Source of the DNA: Mucidula mucida
Lineage: Eukaryota; Basidiomycota; Agaricomycetes; Agaricales; Physalacriaceae
Direction: 5' to 3'
Length of the DNA: 64,000 bases
NCBI GenBank assembly: GCA_015501055.1
Contig: JADNYV010000124.1
Location: 1-64,000 of the forward strand
Shown here piece by piece: positions 50,179 through 59,979 of this stretch (position 1 is its first letter; each line of letters opens with the position of its first letter). The notes below the pieces were generated by a model. The model did not search any database, was not told the DNA's origin, and was given only the letters and a program-made list of their open reading frames with translations. A program made the position numbers and the translations under genes.

Positions 50179-51011
50179 TCAGATATCAGGAATCTCGTTC
50201 TTCCACTGCACGCCAGACGCACGAGAAACCTCAATCGCGATCTGGCGCACAGCTTTGATCTCCTCCAGAGATGCACCGTTGCGCATGGCACCGCGCAAGT
50301 GCCAGTCAACTTGACGGGGTGTGTCATTGGCGATAAGCGCGGCCACCATGGAGAACGAGGTCTCGGCGGGAGAGGTTACTTTGAAAAAGCCATACGTCCA
50401 TCCATATGCAAACGTCGTAGAAAAGAATTCTTTTGTGCAGCATGTTAGCAAACGAGGAAGGGGATACACCGCCACGTACCTAGATCGGGGTTAATCTCCT
50501 TGAGAAAGGGCTGCACCGTGCTGGCAGTCTCGCCATATGTTTGGTTGAAATAGTCTTGACCGCGTTTGTTGATATCGGAGGTAGTGGTGGTTATTTCGCT
50601 GAAAAATCGCGTTAGAGATTCGAAGATCGCCATAGCAAGGAAACACACTAACCGGAGGGGTTCAGCATCTCTGAAACGCTCTGGAACGACGGTGTGAAGT
50701 TGAGCGAGCGCGTTGATGGCCTACGCGACGGTGTTAACTTATTGTCATCTCTCGCGGATGAAATAACCGACCTTGGGAAAACCACAAATCATGCCTGACT
50801 TGAACAGGCCATCGCGGAGCTTCCTCGCTAGCGCCATCTGTTCCTCGTCTGTTTTAAGATTCTGAGCGACGAATTTGTACACTTCGGGCACCGCCTCTGG
50901 GGCATTGCTCGCACTAAAGGCGATAGCCGCGACCATAGCCCAAGATCCGTCGGCTGACGGGTAGAGGGACTCAAGACGAGAGAGTAGTTCACGGGTCGCG
51001 ATAGTGGCCAT
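50179..51011 (-). CDS. Carboxymuconolactone decarboxylase-like (AhpD-fold) protein
   Basis: Start 51011 reads MATIATRELLSRLESLYP. Exon 1 has FSASNAPEAVPEVYKFV and LRDGLFKSGMICGFPK, the latter matching the CMD helix with a Cys. After introns come AINALAQLHTVVPERF, YFNQTYGETASTVQ, TTFAYGWTYG, SPAETSFSMVAALIA, QVDWHLRGAMRNGASLEEI and RQIAIEVSRASGV. The family ranges from aromatic-ring-cleavage enzymes to peroxidase partners; only one Cys of the AhpD CxxC pair is evident, so peroxidase activity is unlikely. Similar single-domain proteins are common in fungi without assigned function. It lies next to the P450/MFS pair, which is suggestive only. Confidence 0.85.
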
Positions 51012-51760
51012 CGATGCAGGTGAGTAAGAGCGCTCTTGCTTACCGTCAAACGGTTTACGAAGAGCTTAGGAATCTTCGGCATCGCGATTCGGGGGTCATG
51101 GCCCTTGGGCGCTGTTAGAATTCACGAATGCTTCCTTTGCCTCGAGGTCGGATCATTGCTCCCAGTGTACAAGTTTGATTGGCATCTGACACAGACAGTG
51201 GTCTTCCTCGGCTTCGACCAGGCCAGTCGTGTCAGATTTCGAGAATCTGCACCCACAGAGATCATCAAGAAGGAATTGAATCTGCGCCCACCAGCTACTG
51301 TTGTAGGACGTCAAAGGTTGACAGTGACGCCGCTCATCCAGAAGAACCGGCAACAGTTTGCAAATGGCATAAGGAGGACAAGTTGCACAATTCGGAGTTT
51401 GGAAGCGGACTTTGAAACTGTTCCCTCTCTCATTCCTTCTTGCATTTCAAACATTCTCAACTGGAACAACCTGAACTCTGCTTTCTGTCAGCAACTCTCT
51501 TTCTCTCAAATATAACATGAGCATGTTGGATGCTCCATTCCAATATGAATGAAGCTCTTGTCTAATGCCGCGGACATCAAACCTTACGTCTTCATTGTGT
51601 GTATGGATTCGAGAGAAGCGCCGGCCTCTCTGAGTGCCAGATCTGGATAGCGTCAAAGCCACGCGCTTCGTCGCACGCATCCTACATGTCTATGTGCTCC
51701 TTCCCTCGTCTCATAATCGCCGACTACGCTTTGTCGGTCAGCCAGCACTCCTAGGCCACC
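51012..51760. other. Intergenic, divergent promoters
   Basis: Between the CMD-like gene (minus) and the rhodopsin-domain gene (plus). A plus-strand frame at 51036-51515 has no recognisable features. Confidence 0.5.
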
Positions 51761-53134
51761 ATGTCTCTCGATATCAAGGACCCTCTGGTACAGATGAAAA
51801 GTAGGCCTAGTATCGCGTGGCGCGCTAATAGTGTCTTACGGGCGGGTATCACTTACAGTAACGTCTGCGGTGTGCTCCTTTGTGGCCATCTCGACTACTA
51901 TCTACCGCCTTTTCGTGCGGCGCGGTCGGTTATGGGCGGATGATGTCAGTACTTGACAATCTCCTTGCTCATTTGTAGTAGCTGACGAGCAGTTTACTCA
52001 GGCATGGGCTCTTTTTTCAATGATGGTACTTTTCGTGCAGATCGCGTCCGTGTTTATGCATGTTCCCAATCCAAGTGAGTAAAAAAGTCAAGTGTCTTCT
52101 ACGTTCTGAATCGCTCTCTAGCTGGTTTGTCGAAGCTGAATCGAGTGGCGGCGTACTACTTGATGGCAATATCGTTCTATACGATTATCTGGTTAGCAAC
52201 ATATCTCTTTCGGTTGGAGTTATCTCATGCGGTGATAGGTCTGCCCGACTATCTATCCTTTTCTCCATCATACGCCTCGATCCAAGCGAACGGCGGCGGC
52301 GGCGACTGCTATGGATCGGTGTCCTCTTTTTTCTGGTCCTTGTTATCCTCATATGCCAGCTGTTCTGGGTTTGCGAGCCAGAGCCCAAATGGAAAGACAT
52401 GCGTAGCCCACAGTGCACCCTCAACAAGCAAGTTGCCATCTGCCAACTAGTCTGTACGTCTATGATATATATTGGAGCGATTAACGTTCTAATGTACTGG
52501 GCAGCCGACGTTATCGCCGATCTCATTCTCATCATTGCGCCGCTAAAACTCCTCTCTGGTCTTGAGGACGTAGGACTCAGACATCGGCTCATGCTCATCT
52601 TCTCGACCTGTATCGTGACCACAATCGTCTCGCTCGTGCATGCGGCGTATATCCTTACAATTGGTGGCGTAAAGGTGGTGATAGCTGCTCTCGTTGAGGT
52701 AGATGAATCGCTCTTCAATATAGCTCCATCTCACTCCGTTTGAATAGGACTGCGTGTCGCTCATCGTGTGCAATATCCCGGTAGTCGTGACCGCCGCTAT
52801 ACGGATCCGAGAAGAATCGCAGCAGGCCAAATCCCGACAGAGGGGAGCGATGTCGACAATGCTTCATTTCGCCACTCGGGTGTTTTCGCAGAAGGATACG
52901 ACCTCGACATTTCCAAATCTTGGGGCGTATGTCACGACAGTGCATCTCGACGATCTGAGTACGGGAATAACCTCGACGACGCTTTCATCAACCAACTTGA
53001 AAGACGAAGTGAGGGATGACGCCCAGTTACTTGGAAAGTCAGGACCTCACGAACCATTTAGCGTCCAGGTATACGACGTCGATGAGGAGTTGGGGGGTAA
53101 TAACGCAAAGTATGGATCTAAGTCTATGATGTGA
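51761..53134 (+). CDS. Rhodopsin-domain (SAT4-type) integral membrane protein
   Basis: Start ATG 51761 (MSLDIKDPLVQMK). An intron at about 51801-51858 leads to SAVCSFVAISTTIYRLF, RRGRLWADD, intron, then EQFTQAWALFSMMV, RVAAYYLMAISFYTIIWLAR, LSILFSIIRLDP, LLWIGVLFFLVLVILICQLFW, the Cys-bearing CEPEPKWK, CTLNKQVAICQL, DVIADLILIIAPLKLL and LRHRLMLIFSTCIVTTIVSLVHA. This is the seven-helix fungal domain previously labelled DUF3328-neighbour/CFEM-GPCR-like rhodopsin domain; it has no retinal lysine evidence. The cytoplasmic tail of about 110 residues is Ser/Thr-rich. Exons can be joined in frame. Function unknown; transport or sensing are guesses. Confidence 0.8.
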
Positions 53135-53521
53135 CTACTTCTTTGCTATCTCTTGCTCTGTTAGTGCTCGAACTCTTTTTTGATTCGTCTTGCATACGCT
53201 TTTCTATCATAGTCATCAACCAAAACTGCAGACCGGTGTTGCATTTGTATTTCCTCGGAGCTTATGATTATAAATTGACATCAGAACAGTATCGCGTCCT
53301 GTTGAATGGTAGCTCAACGACTCTCGGATGTCAATGCTTCGAACTTACCCAGAAAGATTCGTGGGAAAGTTGGTCGCGATTGACTTTGATCATACGGAGA
53401 TAACATTAATGCTGACTAAACATCTCTTGTCGTCTGACGGCGACATGCAGCGCCAAGTTTCCTTGTCGTAACGCTTCTTGGCTTCGTCCACCGCCCTTCC
53501 TTCCTCCCATTCCTTACCAAA
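53135..53521. other. Intergenic
   Basis: Between two plus-strand genes; no gene seen. Confidence 0.5.
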
Positions 53522-55474
53522 ATGCCTATACGAGGGTTGCAGTTGCTGGGTTTCAGCTCCCTTCTCGTACTCGCCGTGGCAGATATACTATTCTGGAGGG
53601 CTTTCCAAACGACATGCGACAAGAACAGCGGGCGGGATCCATGTTCCCATTTCTAGACAGGAATCTCGCTCTCTCGAGAGGCGCGCAGACGCGGGAGAGT
53701 TGGCCTCGGAGTTATTTTGATGTGTACGTTCCTACGGCAGTGTGACATTTGTACTTAGGCGCCATTATAGCACGTACAGCGTCTTGCTTAATATGGGCAG
53801 ACCCAGATACCTCTCGTCCTTGGTGCGCTGCGTTCCCTCTTGTTATTCCTTGAACCCCTCCCAGATACGGTTCCTCCGATCTATGGGTCATCTCCGATCA
53901 ATGCAACACGGAGGATTGCCAAACGACAGTGCCGCTATATTCCCAGAGTACCTTAAATCAGCGAACTTGGACGCGGGACTCTACTACGGGGACTCGATGA
54001 CGCGCACGCATGCGCTCGGGGAAATAGGACAGGACACAGTCGACCTTGCGGGATTAGTGCTCCAGGATCAGTATATTGCAGCAATCAACGACACCAATAC
54101 GAGCGTGCTTGACACTGGTGGCGCTGGAATATTTGGCTTGGGATTTCCCGTGAACAGGTACGCGCCATCCCCTTCATTCTCATCTCTGTGCTTATGAGCC
54201 TGTCCAGCTTTATTTGGTCAGAGTCTTCTTCGATACTTACGCATCTCGCCGTCGTCGCCGCCAGGACGACTCACGAGCCGCACGCTCACGGGTCACCGAT
54301 CCTCGAACCGGCTAGAGGCACATTCCCCACTTTTGACTTCACTCCCCATCGTCAAATCGTCCGCGTCAAGCATCAAGCTCATCTCAATGGACAAGCGTTA
54401 TCACATCCTCTTATGGCACCATGGGCCCGTTCATTCCTCGTCTCATCTCACTCTCATCTTGGCAGCACCCATGTTTGCAATACTCTTCAGCGGAATACCA
54501 TTGATCGCGGCGGCAACCTTGGATCCTTAGCATAGGGGAGCTCCCGGCCCCAGTCAAGGCGACAGTCTACTTGGGTTCCTGTTCGTGGATACACTGCGGA
54601 GGAAGGCGGCATAAGCGCCCCGCCGGATTCTCAGGCCGAGGTTAGTTTTCCCATGAATAGTGGCTTCTACTCATACCCCATAGACGTATGCGATTGCCTG
54701 GGAGGTGTTCATTGATGCCGTTATTTGACGGTCAGCGTCTACCAGACTCTCAACTCGCTGATCCCACCATCCAAACCTCGGCTCTCATCGACACTGTAGG
54801 TGCATTTCGTGTTGTTCGAGGTTTCTTGCTCATGGCCTCCAGGGTAATTCTCTGATTCGTGGACCTGCTGATGTGATTGATGCCATCTATACCCAAATTG
54901 GAGGAACGAGTTTGTTTGTTCTACGCCACACAACTAACGTTCGAAATCGGTGGCAAGATGTTCCCTGTCGATCCCCGCGATTTCATTAGTCAGCAGATGC
55001 GGATAGCACAGAGGCCTGCATCGCGACCATCGCTGTGACTGATACCCCAGAGCGAGGACAAGGATATCTGTATTCCTGGAGTTTGGGTGATCCTTTCCTG
55101 AAAGGGTTTGTACTGGTTTTTGCACCATCAGCGGCACCACTGACCGACCACTGTAGAGTCCTCTCTGCGTATCATTTCGGAAATCTCTCCTATCCATCAC
55201 AAGATCCTCCGACAATCGGCTTCCTTTCGACAGTGCCCGACGACGCGGCCGCCCAGCTGCTGGAGGCTCTCAACGAAGCGAAGGGGAACTTGGATGGCAT
55301 GCACAAGAAGCCCCGACTGGCGTTCCAACTGGTGGATCAACAAATTCTCTCGGTATCCAGCAAGCTGAGACAACGAGCGTCTCATCTACGACACCGAACA
55401 GTGGTCGGGCGCTTTCACGGACATCATGGATGGCATGTTTCATTACGACCTTCGTCATAGTACTCGTCGTTTGA
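53522..55474 (+). pseudogene. Aspartic protease (peptidase A1), frame-broken
   Basis: Secreted or membrane-anchored A1 peptidase by similarity. ATG 53522 opens a signal-like MPIRGLQLLGFSSLLVLAVA, but the propeptide text (GIHVPISRQESRS) is in another frame. Later blocks lie in different frames: TYSVLLNMG; GSSDLWVISDQCNTEDC around the first catalytic Asp; YYGDSMTRTHALGEIGQDTV; AGIFGLGFPVN; FPTFDF; SIGELPAPV; WVPVRGYTAEEGG; LIDT|GNSLIRGPADV with the second catalytic Asp; KMFPVDPRDFIS; and YLYSWSLGDPFLKG. The end has a Ser/Thr stalk and hydrophobic tail (MACFITTFVIVLVV), like anchored fungal yapsin-type enzymes. At least seven one-base losses are inferred, mostly in doublets. It is either a pseudogene or a badly called consensus. 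Confidence 0.8.
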
Positions 55475-55556
55475 TGCATTTTTTTCATCTTGTCTGGCAT
55501 ATTTAAATTTTATCTACATCTGATCGATATTACGACCTCTTTACTGGTACTGTACA

Positions 55557-56701
55557 TTACAATTTGGGTATTTGAGAACCAGTATTATATCTCATAGGGA
55601 CGCTCTCCTTCTGTGCCAAGCAGTACGACCACTGTGTTTCGTCTATGCCAGCCTTCTGACGGCTGTCGGCAGATGACCAGATTTTGTGCAATGCCGCCAG
55701 GGAAGCAGCCCCGCATGGTCCAGCACGAATACCAACTCCGTGCAGTTCTTCGACGGCAGTGTGGGCCTCGGTATCTGAAACTGAGATGGCCATGTGTATA
55801 CCATCTTTCAATACCTCCCAGGCAGACGAAGATGGTGTGGCGCAGTTAAGACCGGCCATGATCGTCTTCCCGGTGTCAATGGTTGTAAGCTGACCGAGAC
55901 GAAGAGATTGTTCGAAACAGTTGGCAACAATTGGTTCGACCGAGATGATACGCGTAGCTGGGGACACGAGCCGGTAGTATCGAACGACGGACTCGGCAAG
56001 CGATCCGACACCGACTGGGACGATGACGATGTCAGGCTGCGTTTGGTCAGCGATACCTACATCGTGCAGCTGTTCCTTTACTTCAACAAACATTGTGCTA
56101 TATCCGTCGACGATGAACTAGATTGGGTTGAATCAATAAGGTGTTCTACTTTGAAGGCGAAAAAATAGCTAATTACTTTGGGAATATCCTCGCCGTACCC
56201 AGGGAACGCCATATCCTGAATGAGCATCCCGTTTTGCGCTTTCGAATCCGCAAAGGCCTGCGCTACGGCCGCATCGTAATCCCCAGCCACGTCTACAATC
56301 GCGGCGCCTTCTTCTCGCAGACGGTCATGCACCGCTTGATCGGCGCGATCGGAGAGGTATACGGTGGTGGGTATACCCAGCGTCTTTGCCATATACGCTA
56401 CAGCGCGCCCGTGGTTTCCTTCCGTTGCGCACATGATGGAGAAAGGTGTGAGGGTGCTCGTTTTGAGAGCGTGGATGACATCGGCTGGTGAGGAGGATAT
56501 AGGGAGATCGAGACGTTGGGCGACGGCTGTGTGGGTTGCCCAAGATGCGCCGAGGATTTTGAACGCAGGAAGGCCGAAGCGATTTGTTTCGGCTTTGACG
56601 AAGACGTGGTTTAGGTTGGGGAAGGCAAGGGGGATCAACGCGGTGGGTGCGTATTGGGGTAGGGATTTGTGGAAAGCGATGATGGCCGGGTCGATGGACA
56701 T
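55557..56701 (-). CDS. PLP-dependent diaminopropionate ammonia-lyase-like enzyme
   Basis: Fold-type II PLP enzyme that would deaminate a small amino acid. Start 56701 (MSIDPAIIAFHKSLP) is preferred over the frame's upstream ATG at 56800. The PLP lysine is in RFGLPAFKILGASWA (Lys at about residue 48). CATEGNHGRAVAYMAKTLG binds the substrate carboxylate, and VPVGVGSLAESVVRYY is the phosphate-binding glycine loop. Two exons are joined by donor GTAATT and acceptor CTAG, giving IPK|FIVDGYSTMF. Near the end the frame read to 55557 gives an unusual tail. Shifting by one base after DET gives VVVLLGTEGERPYEI and a stop at 55585, which is more like the family. Confidence 0.85.
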
Positions 56702-57079
56702 TTTGGAGTGGTGATGGAATCCGAGACGAGAAGACACAACGGGGGAACCGAAGTTCGGAGGTGGAGGAAGTAAGTAGCTGAGGAAATCGCTCGAGGACAA
56801 TCAGGTTTCCTCGGTAGCTTCCTGTTGGACTAAGTACCTTATCCCTTTATCTTATCTGCTATTTGTGTTTGTTACGCTACGCCACCGGACTCGTACCTAC
56901 ATGCATTTGTCCGATCGTGTTACCCTCAGCGTTCATTCATCCTATGCTGTTGTTCCACGGGCTCGAATTCGACGGAAAATCAGTTCCTCCACTTGTGAGA
57001 TTGGGATAAATTAGGTGTAGAATTTAATCCAATTTGTAATGTTTGCTCTGATGACGAATACGGTCTCATTTCTGGGAAG
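56702..57079. other. Intergenic
   Basis: Divergent spacer between the PLP enzyme and the SDR remnant. No gene recognised. Confidence 0.45.
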
Positions 57080-57594
57080 GCCATCAAGTTTATGCCACGT
57101 CGCGCATTTTAAATTCCATGGAGGCACTCGCTTCTCGTGGTATCCAGACCTTCGTGCTCTTTGGAGAGTTCAAAGACACGACGTCCAGCTTGACAGGCGG
57201 ACGACTGGATATTCTGATTAACAACGCGTAAGTTCATACCTCTACCTAGCTTCGGTCTTGTGTTATAGGTTCCTGCAATGGCATAGCCGTATATCCTGCC
57301 TCCTTCAGCGACATGTCCAGCTCGCGGCTCCGCAATCTATTCCACGTAAACGTTTTTGCTGCTGTAGAACTTACGCAGGCATTTCTCCCGCTCATTCTGG
57401 AGGCCCAGGAAACCATTCGTTGGGAGCCTCTCTGCCATTCTTCCTGTCCCTTTTAATGGTGCGGACAACACGGGCAAGACGGCGCTACTATCATACGGTG
57501 ATACTCTTCGAGTTGAGATGTCACCTTTCAAGTTAACCAGTGTGCTGAATGATCACATCTTCGTCAGTTTCCGAAGCGGTCGGAGGCTCCACTG
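57080..57594 (+). pseudogene. Short-chain dehydrogenase/reductase remnant
   Basis: Readable SDR blocks are HQVYATSRILNSMEALASRG, TGGRLDILINNA, intron, then DMSSSRLRNLFHVNVFAAVE, LTQAFLPLILEA, ILPVPFNGA and KTALLSYGDTLRVEM. The N-terminal TGxxxGxG cofactor motif is absent upstream. The catalytic Y-x-x-x-K reads DNTGK, so the Tyr is Asp. The frame slips within the AQETIRW region. It resembles 1-acyldihydroxyacetone-phosphate-reductase-like SDRs of fungi. It is a fragment rather than a working gene. Confidence 0.75.
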
Positions 57595-58062
57595 AGACTT
57601 ACTCCGCAACGAAGTTCATCGTTAGAAGGCAGACAATATTGTCTGCGAAATGAACGGTCATGTACAGGACTGAGCTTCCTATTGATTGATATAGTTAGTA
57701 CTTTCCGGGACTGACTAGTCTTGTATCTGGTTTCGATCCTCTCACGCGACAGCCTGCATCGACAGAAGCGACAACAGTAGTCTCATCCTATGGGCTACCC
57801 GGTGCGTGACTGGTGCGTTCTGATTTGGATCCGCGTACCCGCCGCACTCTGGAACGTTCGTGGGGCAGTAGCATGTCACCGACGACTTCTTCATGTGGCA
57901 TAGGACGCTTCTCGCGTCGTTTGAATCGAATGGTGACCTTCATGCTCCATGCGTGGCGTCACACACGTTGGATTGCACCGAGGGATATTCGCTGCTTCAA
58001 ATCCTGTAAAGGCGACAATAATTCACTCGAAACCACTCACCAAACGCGTCTTTTCACCCGCA
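57595..58062. other. Intergenic, promoter of the HsbA-like gene
   Basis: No gene recognised; holds the upstream region of the secreted-protein gene that starts at 58063. Confidence 0.5.
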
Positions 58063-58751
58063 ATGCTCTACCGCTTCGTTTCGCTTATCCTTATCTCCGC
58101 ACTGAGCGTCGGCGCAATCGCCGCGGACAGCTGCTCTGCCGTCGCCAAAGACTGCGATGACCTTGCCACAAGAGTCAACGTCGTCGAAGCGGCTATGCAA
58201 GAGTATGCGACGTCTCACAGCCAATTAGACGCCCTTGTAGGTGGACCTGTATTCGCTCTATCATCCTTTTGTTGACTATGTTCTTGATAGGTGTGCCACG
58301 TAGGGACTCAGAGTTTGATTCAAGGTTTGAACAACGTCGCAAAGGATGCGCAGGCACGTACTTTTGTATTCATGGTTGCACGCTTTATACCTGAAAACCG
58401 AATCAGACTTGCGTCCCCACTGCCTCGGGTGCCACTGCCCTTTGTGATAAACTCACGGGGATCGCGCCCCGAATCATTGCTCTCTTCAAGACCATAGACC
58501 AAGTTGCGCCAGTATTCAAGGCGAAGGGCGGCGGTGGCGTTTTGTGCTCTGACATGAAGTCCATCGAGGACTCGTACAAGCAGGACGTGGCTGTGTTCTT
58601 CAAGAAGGTGTCTGCATTCACGGTAAGATCGCTTTTTCTCTCTATGCCATGAGTGTAACATCTTCCGTAGCAATGCAGCGCTGCTAGCAAGTTAGTTGTG
58701 GAGGTTGCTGCTGATCTCAATTCTACTAAGAATGTGTGCTGTGCCGCGTAG
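58063..58751 (+). CDS. HsbA-like secreted protein (cell wall galactomannoprotein family)
   Basis: ATG 58063 opens a clear signal peptide, MLYRFVSLILISALSVGAIA. The mature chain has CSAVAKDCDDLATRVNVVE, intron, CHVGTQSLIQGLNNVAKDAQ, intron, TCVPTASGATALCDKL, LFKTIDQVAP, CSDMKSIEDSYKQDVAVFF, intron, CSAASKLVVEVAADLN, and ends CCAA. The all-helical, Cys-poor pattern matches hydrophobic surface-binding protein A (HsbA/DUF3129-type). Such proteins bind hydrophobic solids or the cell wall. About 150 residues; four exons with introns of 50-70 bp; stop TAG 58749-58751. Confidence 0.78.
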
Positions 58752-59230
58752 ACGACTCAGTTAGAAGAGGGATTTCGGTCCAGTTTATACGTATCCGTTC
58801 TTGTGCTTCTTTTAGTAAATCAAGCAAGTTGTCGCTTGTGCTTTGAACCCTCAAGCATACGCTGTTTTTTAAACACAGCAATCTCAGGCGCTCCTCGTGC
58901 TTCCCAAGCTGGTACACTGTTACTTTTCTTCAGTTGTCCACCCTAACGCGCCTCATTTTGTCGACGCCAGCTTTGCGATATAACATCACGCCACGCTTCG
59001 GCATTGATTCAACCGTTACCTTGCCACACATCACTGGTACGGCCGATGCCGTGCCTGGTATGACACTCCCTGACGTTAGTACTGACATACTCAGTAACCG
59101 GTGCACTGGTGGAACTGTGTGGCCAAAAATGTATTTTCCTTCTTCCGCACACATACATAAGAGACCTTTGCAATCACGGTTCTCTTTCTTCTGACACCCC
59201 ACCATCTTTTACGCTCTGTGGCCTTAAATC
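58752..59230. other. Intergenic
   Basis: Between two plus-strand genes; no gene recognised. Confidence 0.5.
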
Positions 59231-59617
59231 ATGTCGACCAAACTCCGCGTTGAGTCAGTCTCCTGCTGGTGCTCGCTTTTCTGCAGACTGAATGTTATCA
59301 TGTATAGTCAATTGAGCTCGGAGACTCGAGTCCTTGCGACAGGTAAGTCTCATCTTTCCCCCGTCTTGTATTCTCATACTCATTGCGTCTTCTCAGGAAT
59401 TTTCTCAGTACGTCAATGTCGTTGATGTATGTTCTTATCTATACGCCGCTTTTCTCTGACGGTTCTGGTATTCACCGTCACATGTGATCGTGATACCGGA
59501 CGCTCCCGCGGCTACGGTCTCGTCACTTTGGCAGGCGAGGACGAAGCCGATAATGCCATCAATGGACTCAACGACCAAGAATTAGATGGAAAGAAAATCA
59601 AGATTTCGCGTATCTGA
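59231..59617 (+). CDS. Small RNA-recognition-motif protein
   Basis: Single RRM of about 80-90 residues. ATG 59231 gives MSTKLRV, the first strand of the RRM. An intron follows, then LSSETRVLAT, intron, EFSQYVNVVDV, intron, and DRDTGRSRGYGLVTLAGEDE with the RNP1 octamer RGYGLVTL, ending LNDQELDGKKIKISRI and a TGA stop. The RNP2 strand is only partly recovered: the expected V-G-N-L-S reads GTCAATTGAGC, one base short of an open frame. No Gly-rich or RS tail follows, so the protein is RRM only, like small glycine-rich-type RNA binders. Confidence 0.7.
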
Positions 59618-59785
59618 GTGAGAGACAAAGATTGAGATAGCTTTGTAACTAGGTTTCGTTTCAGCAAATCGATTGAATCGACCTGATTACCTATCCAGGT
59701 AGCCATTGTTCAAGCGGACATTCTGAGATCTCATTTTTTGTGGTCTCATCATGTCCTACTCCCGTGTTTTCGTGCTGCTAATTCT

Positions 59786-59970
59786 TGTTGGCGAGGATGA
59801 CAGTGATGATGGTTAAGAGTAGTGAATATATTGTATTTTTTTATTACTAGCTACAGTGTTCGTGTTTATATACTACTGGGAAAACTATTCTAGAACATTC
59901 TACATGTTTGGGTAAGTCCTACTGCTTACTCATGCTGGGGCGTCGTATCTTCTACCACCTTCCAGCAACA
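59786..59970 (-). repeat. 3' LTR of the second copia element (185 bp)
   Basis: On the minus strand it starts TGTTGCTGG and ends CGCCAACA, with TG...CA ends. It contains a TATA-like AGTATATAAAC, a likely U3 promoter. The five bases outside it are ATTCT (59781-59785); the second copy would be beyond the window. Confidence 0.8.
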
Positions 59971-59979
59971 CTCCCCCTC
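59971..59979 (-). other. Polypurine tract of the second element
   Basis: GAGGGGGAG on the minus strand directly before the LTR, identical to the tract in the first element. Confidence 0.8.

Noticed and set aside
44838..51011. A full secondary-metabolite gene cluster
   Set aside because: No polyketide synthase, peptide synthetase, terpene synthase or dedicated regulator is present; only a loose grouping is reported.
51036..51515. 159-residue plus-strand frame between the CMD-like and rhodopsin-domain genes
   Set aside because: No recognisable motif and no codon pattern; treated as intergenic.
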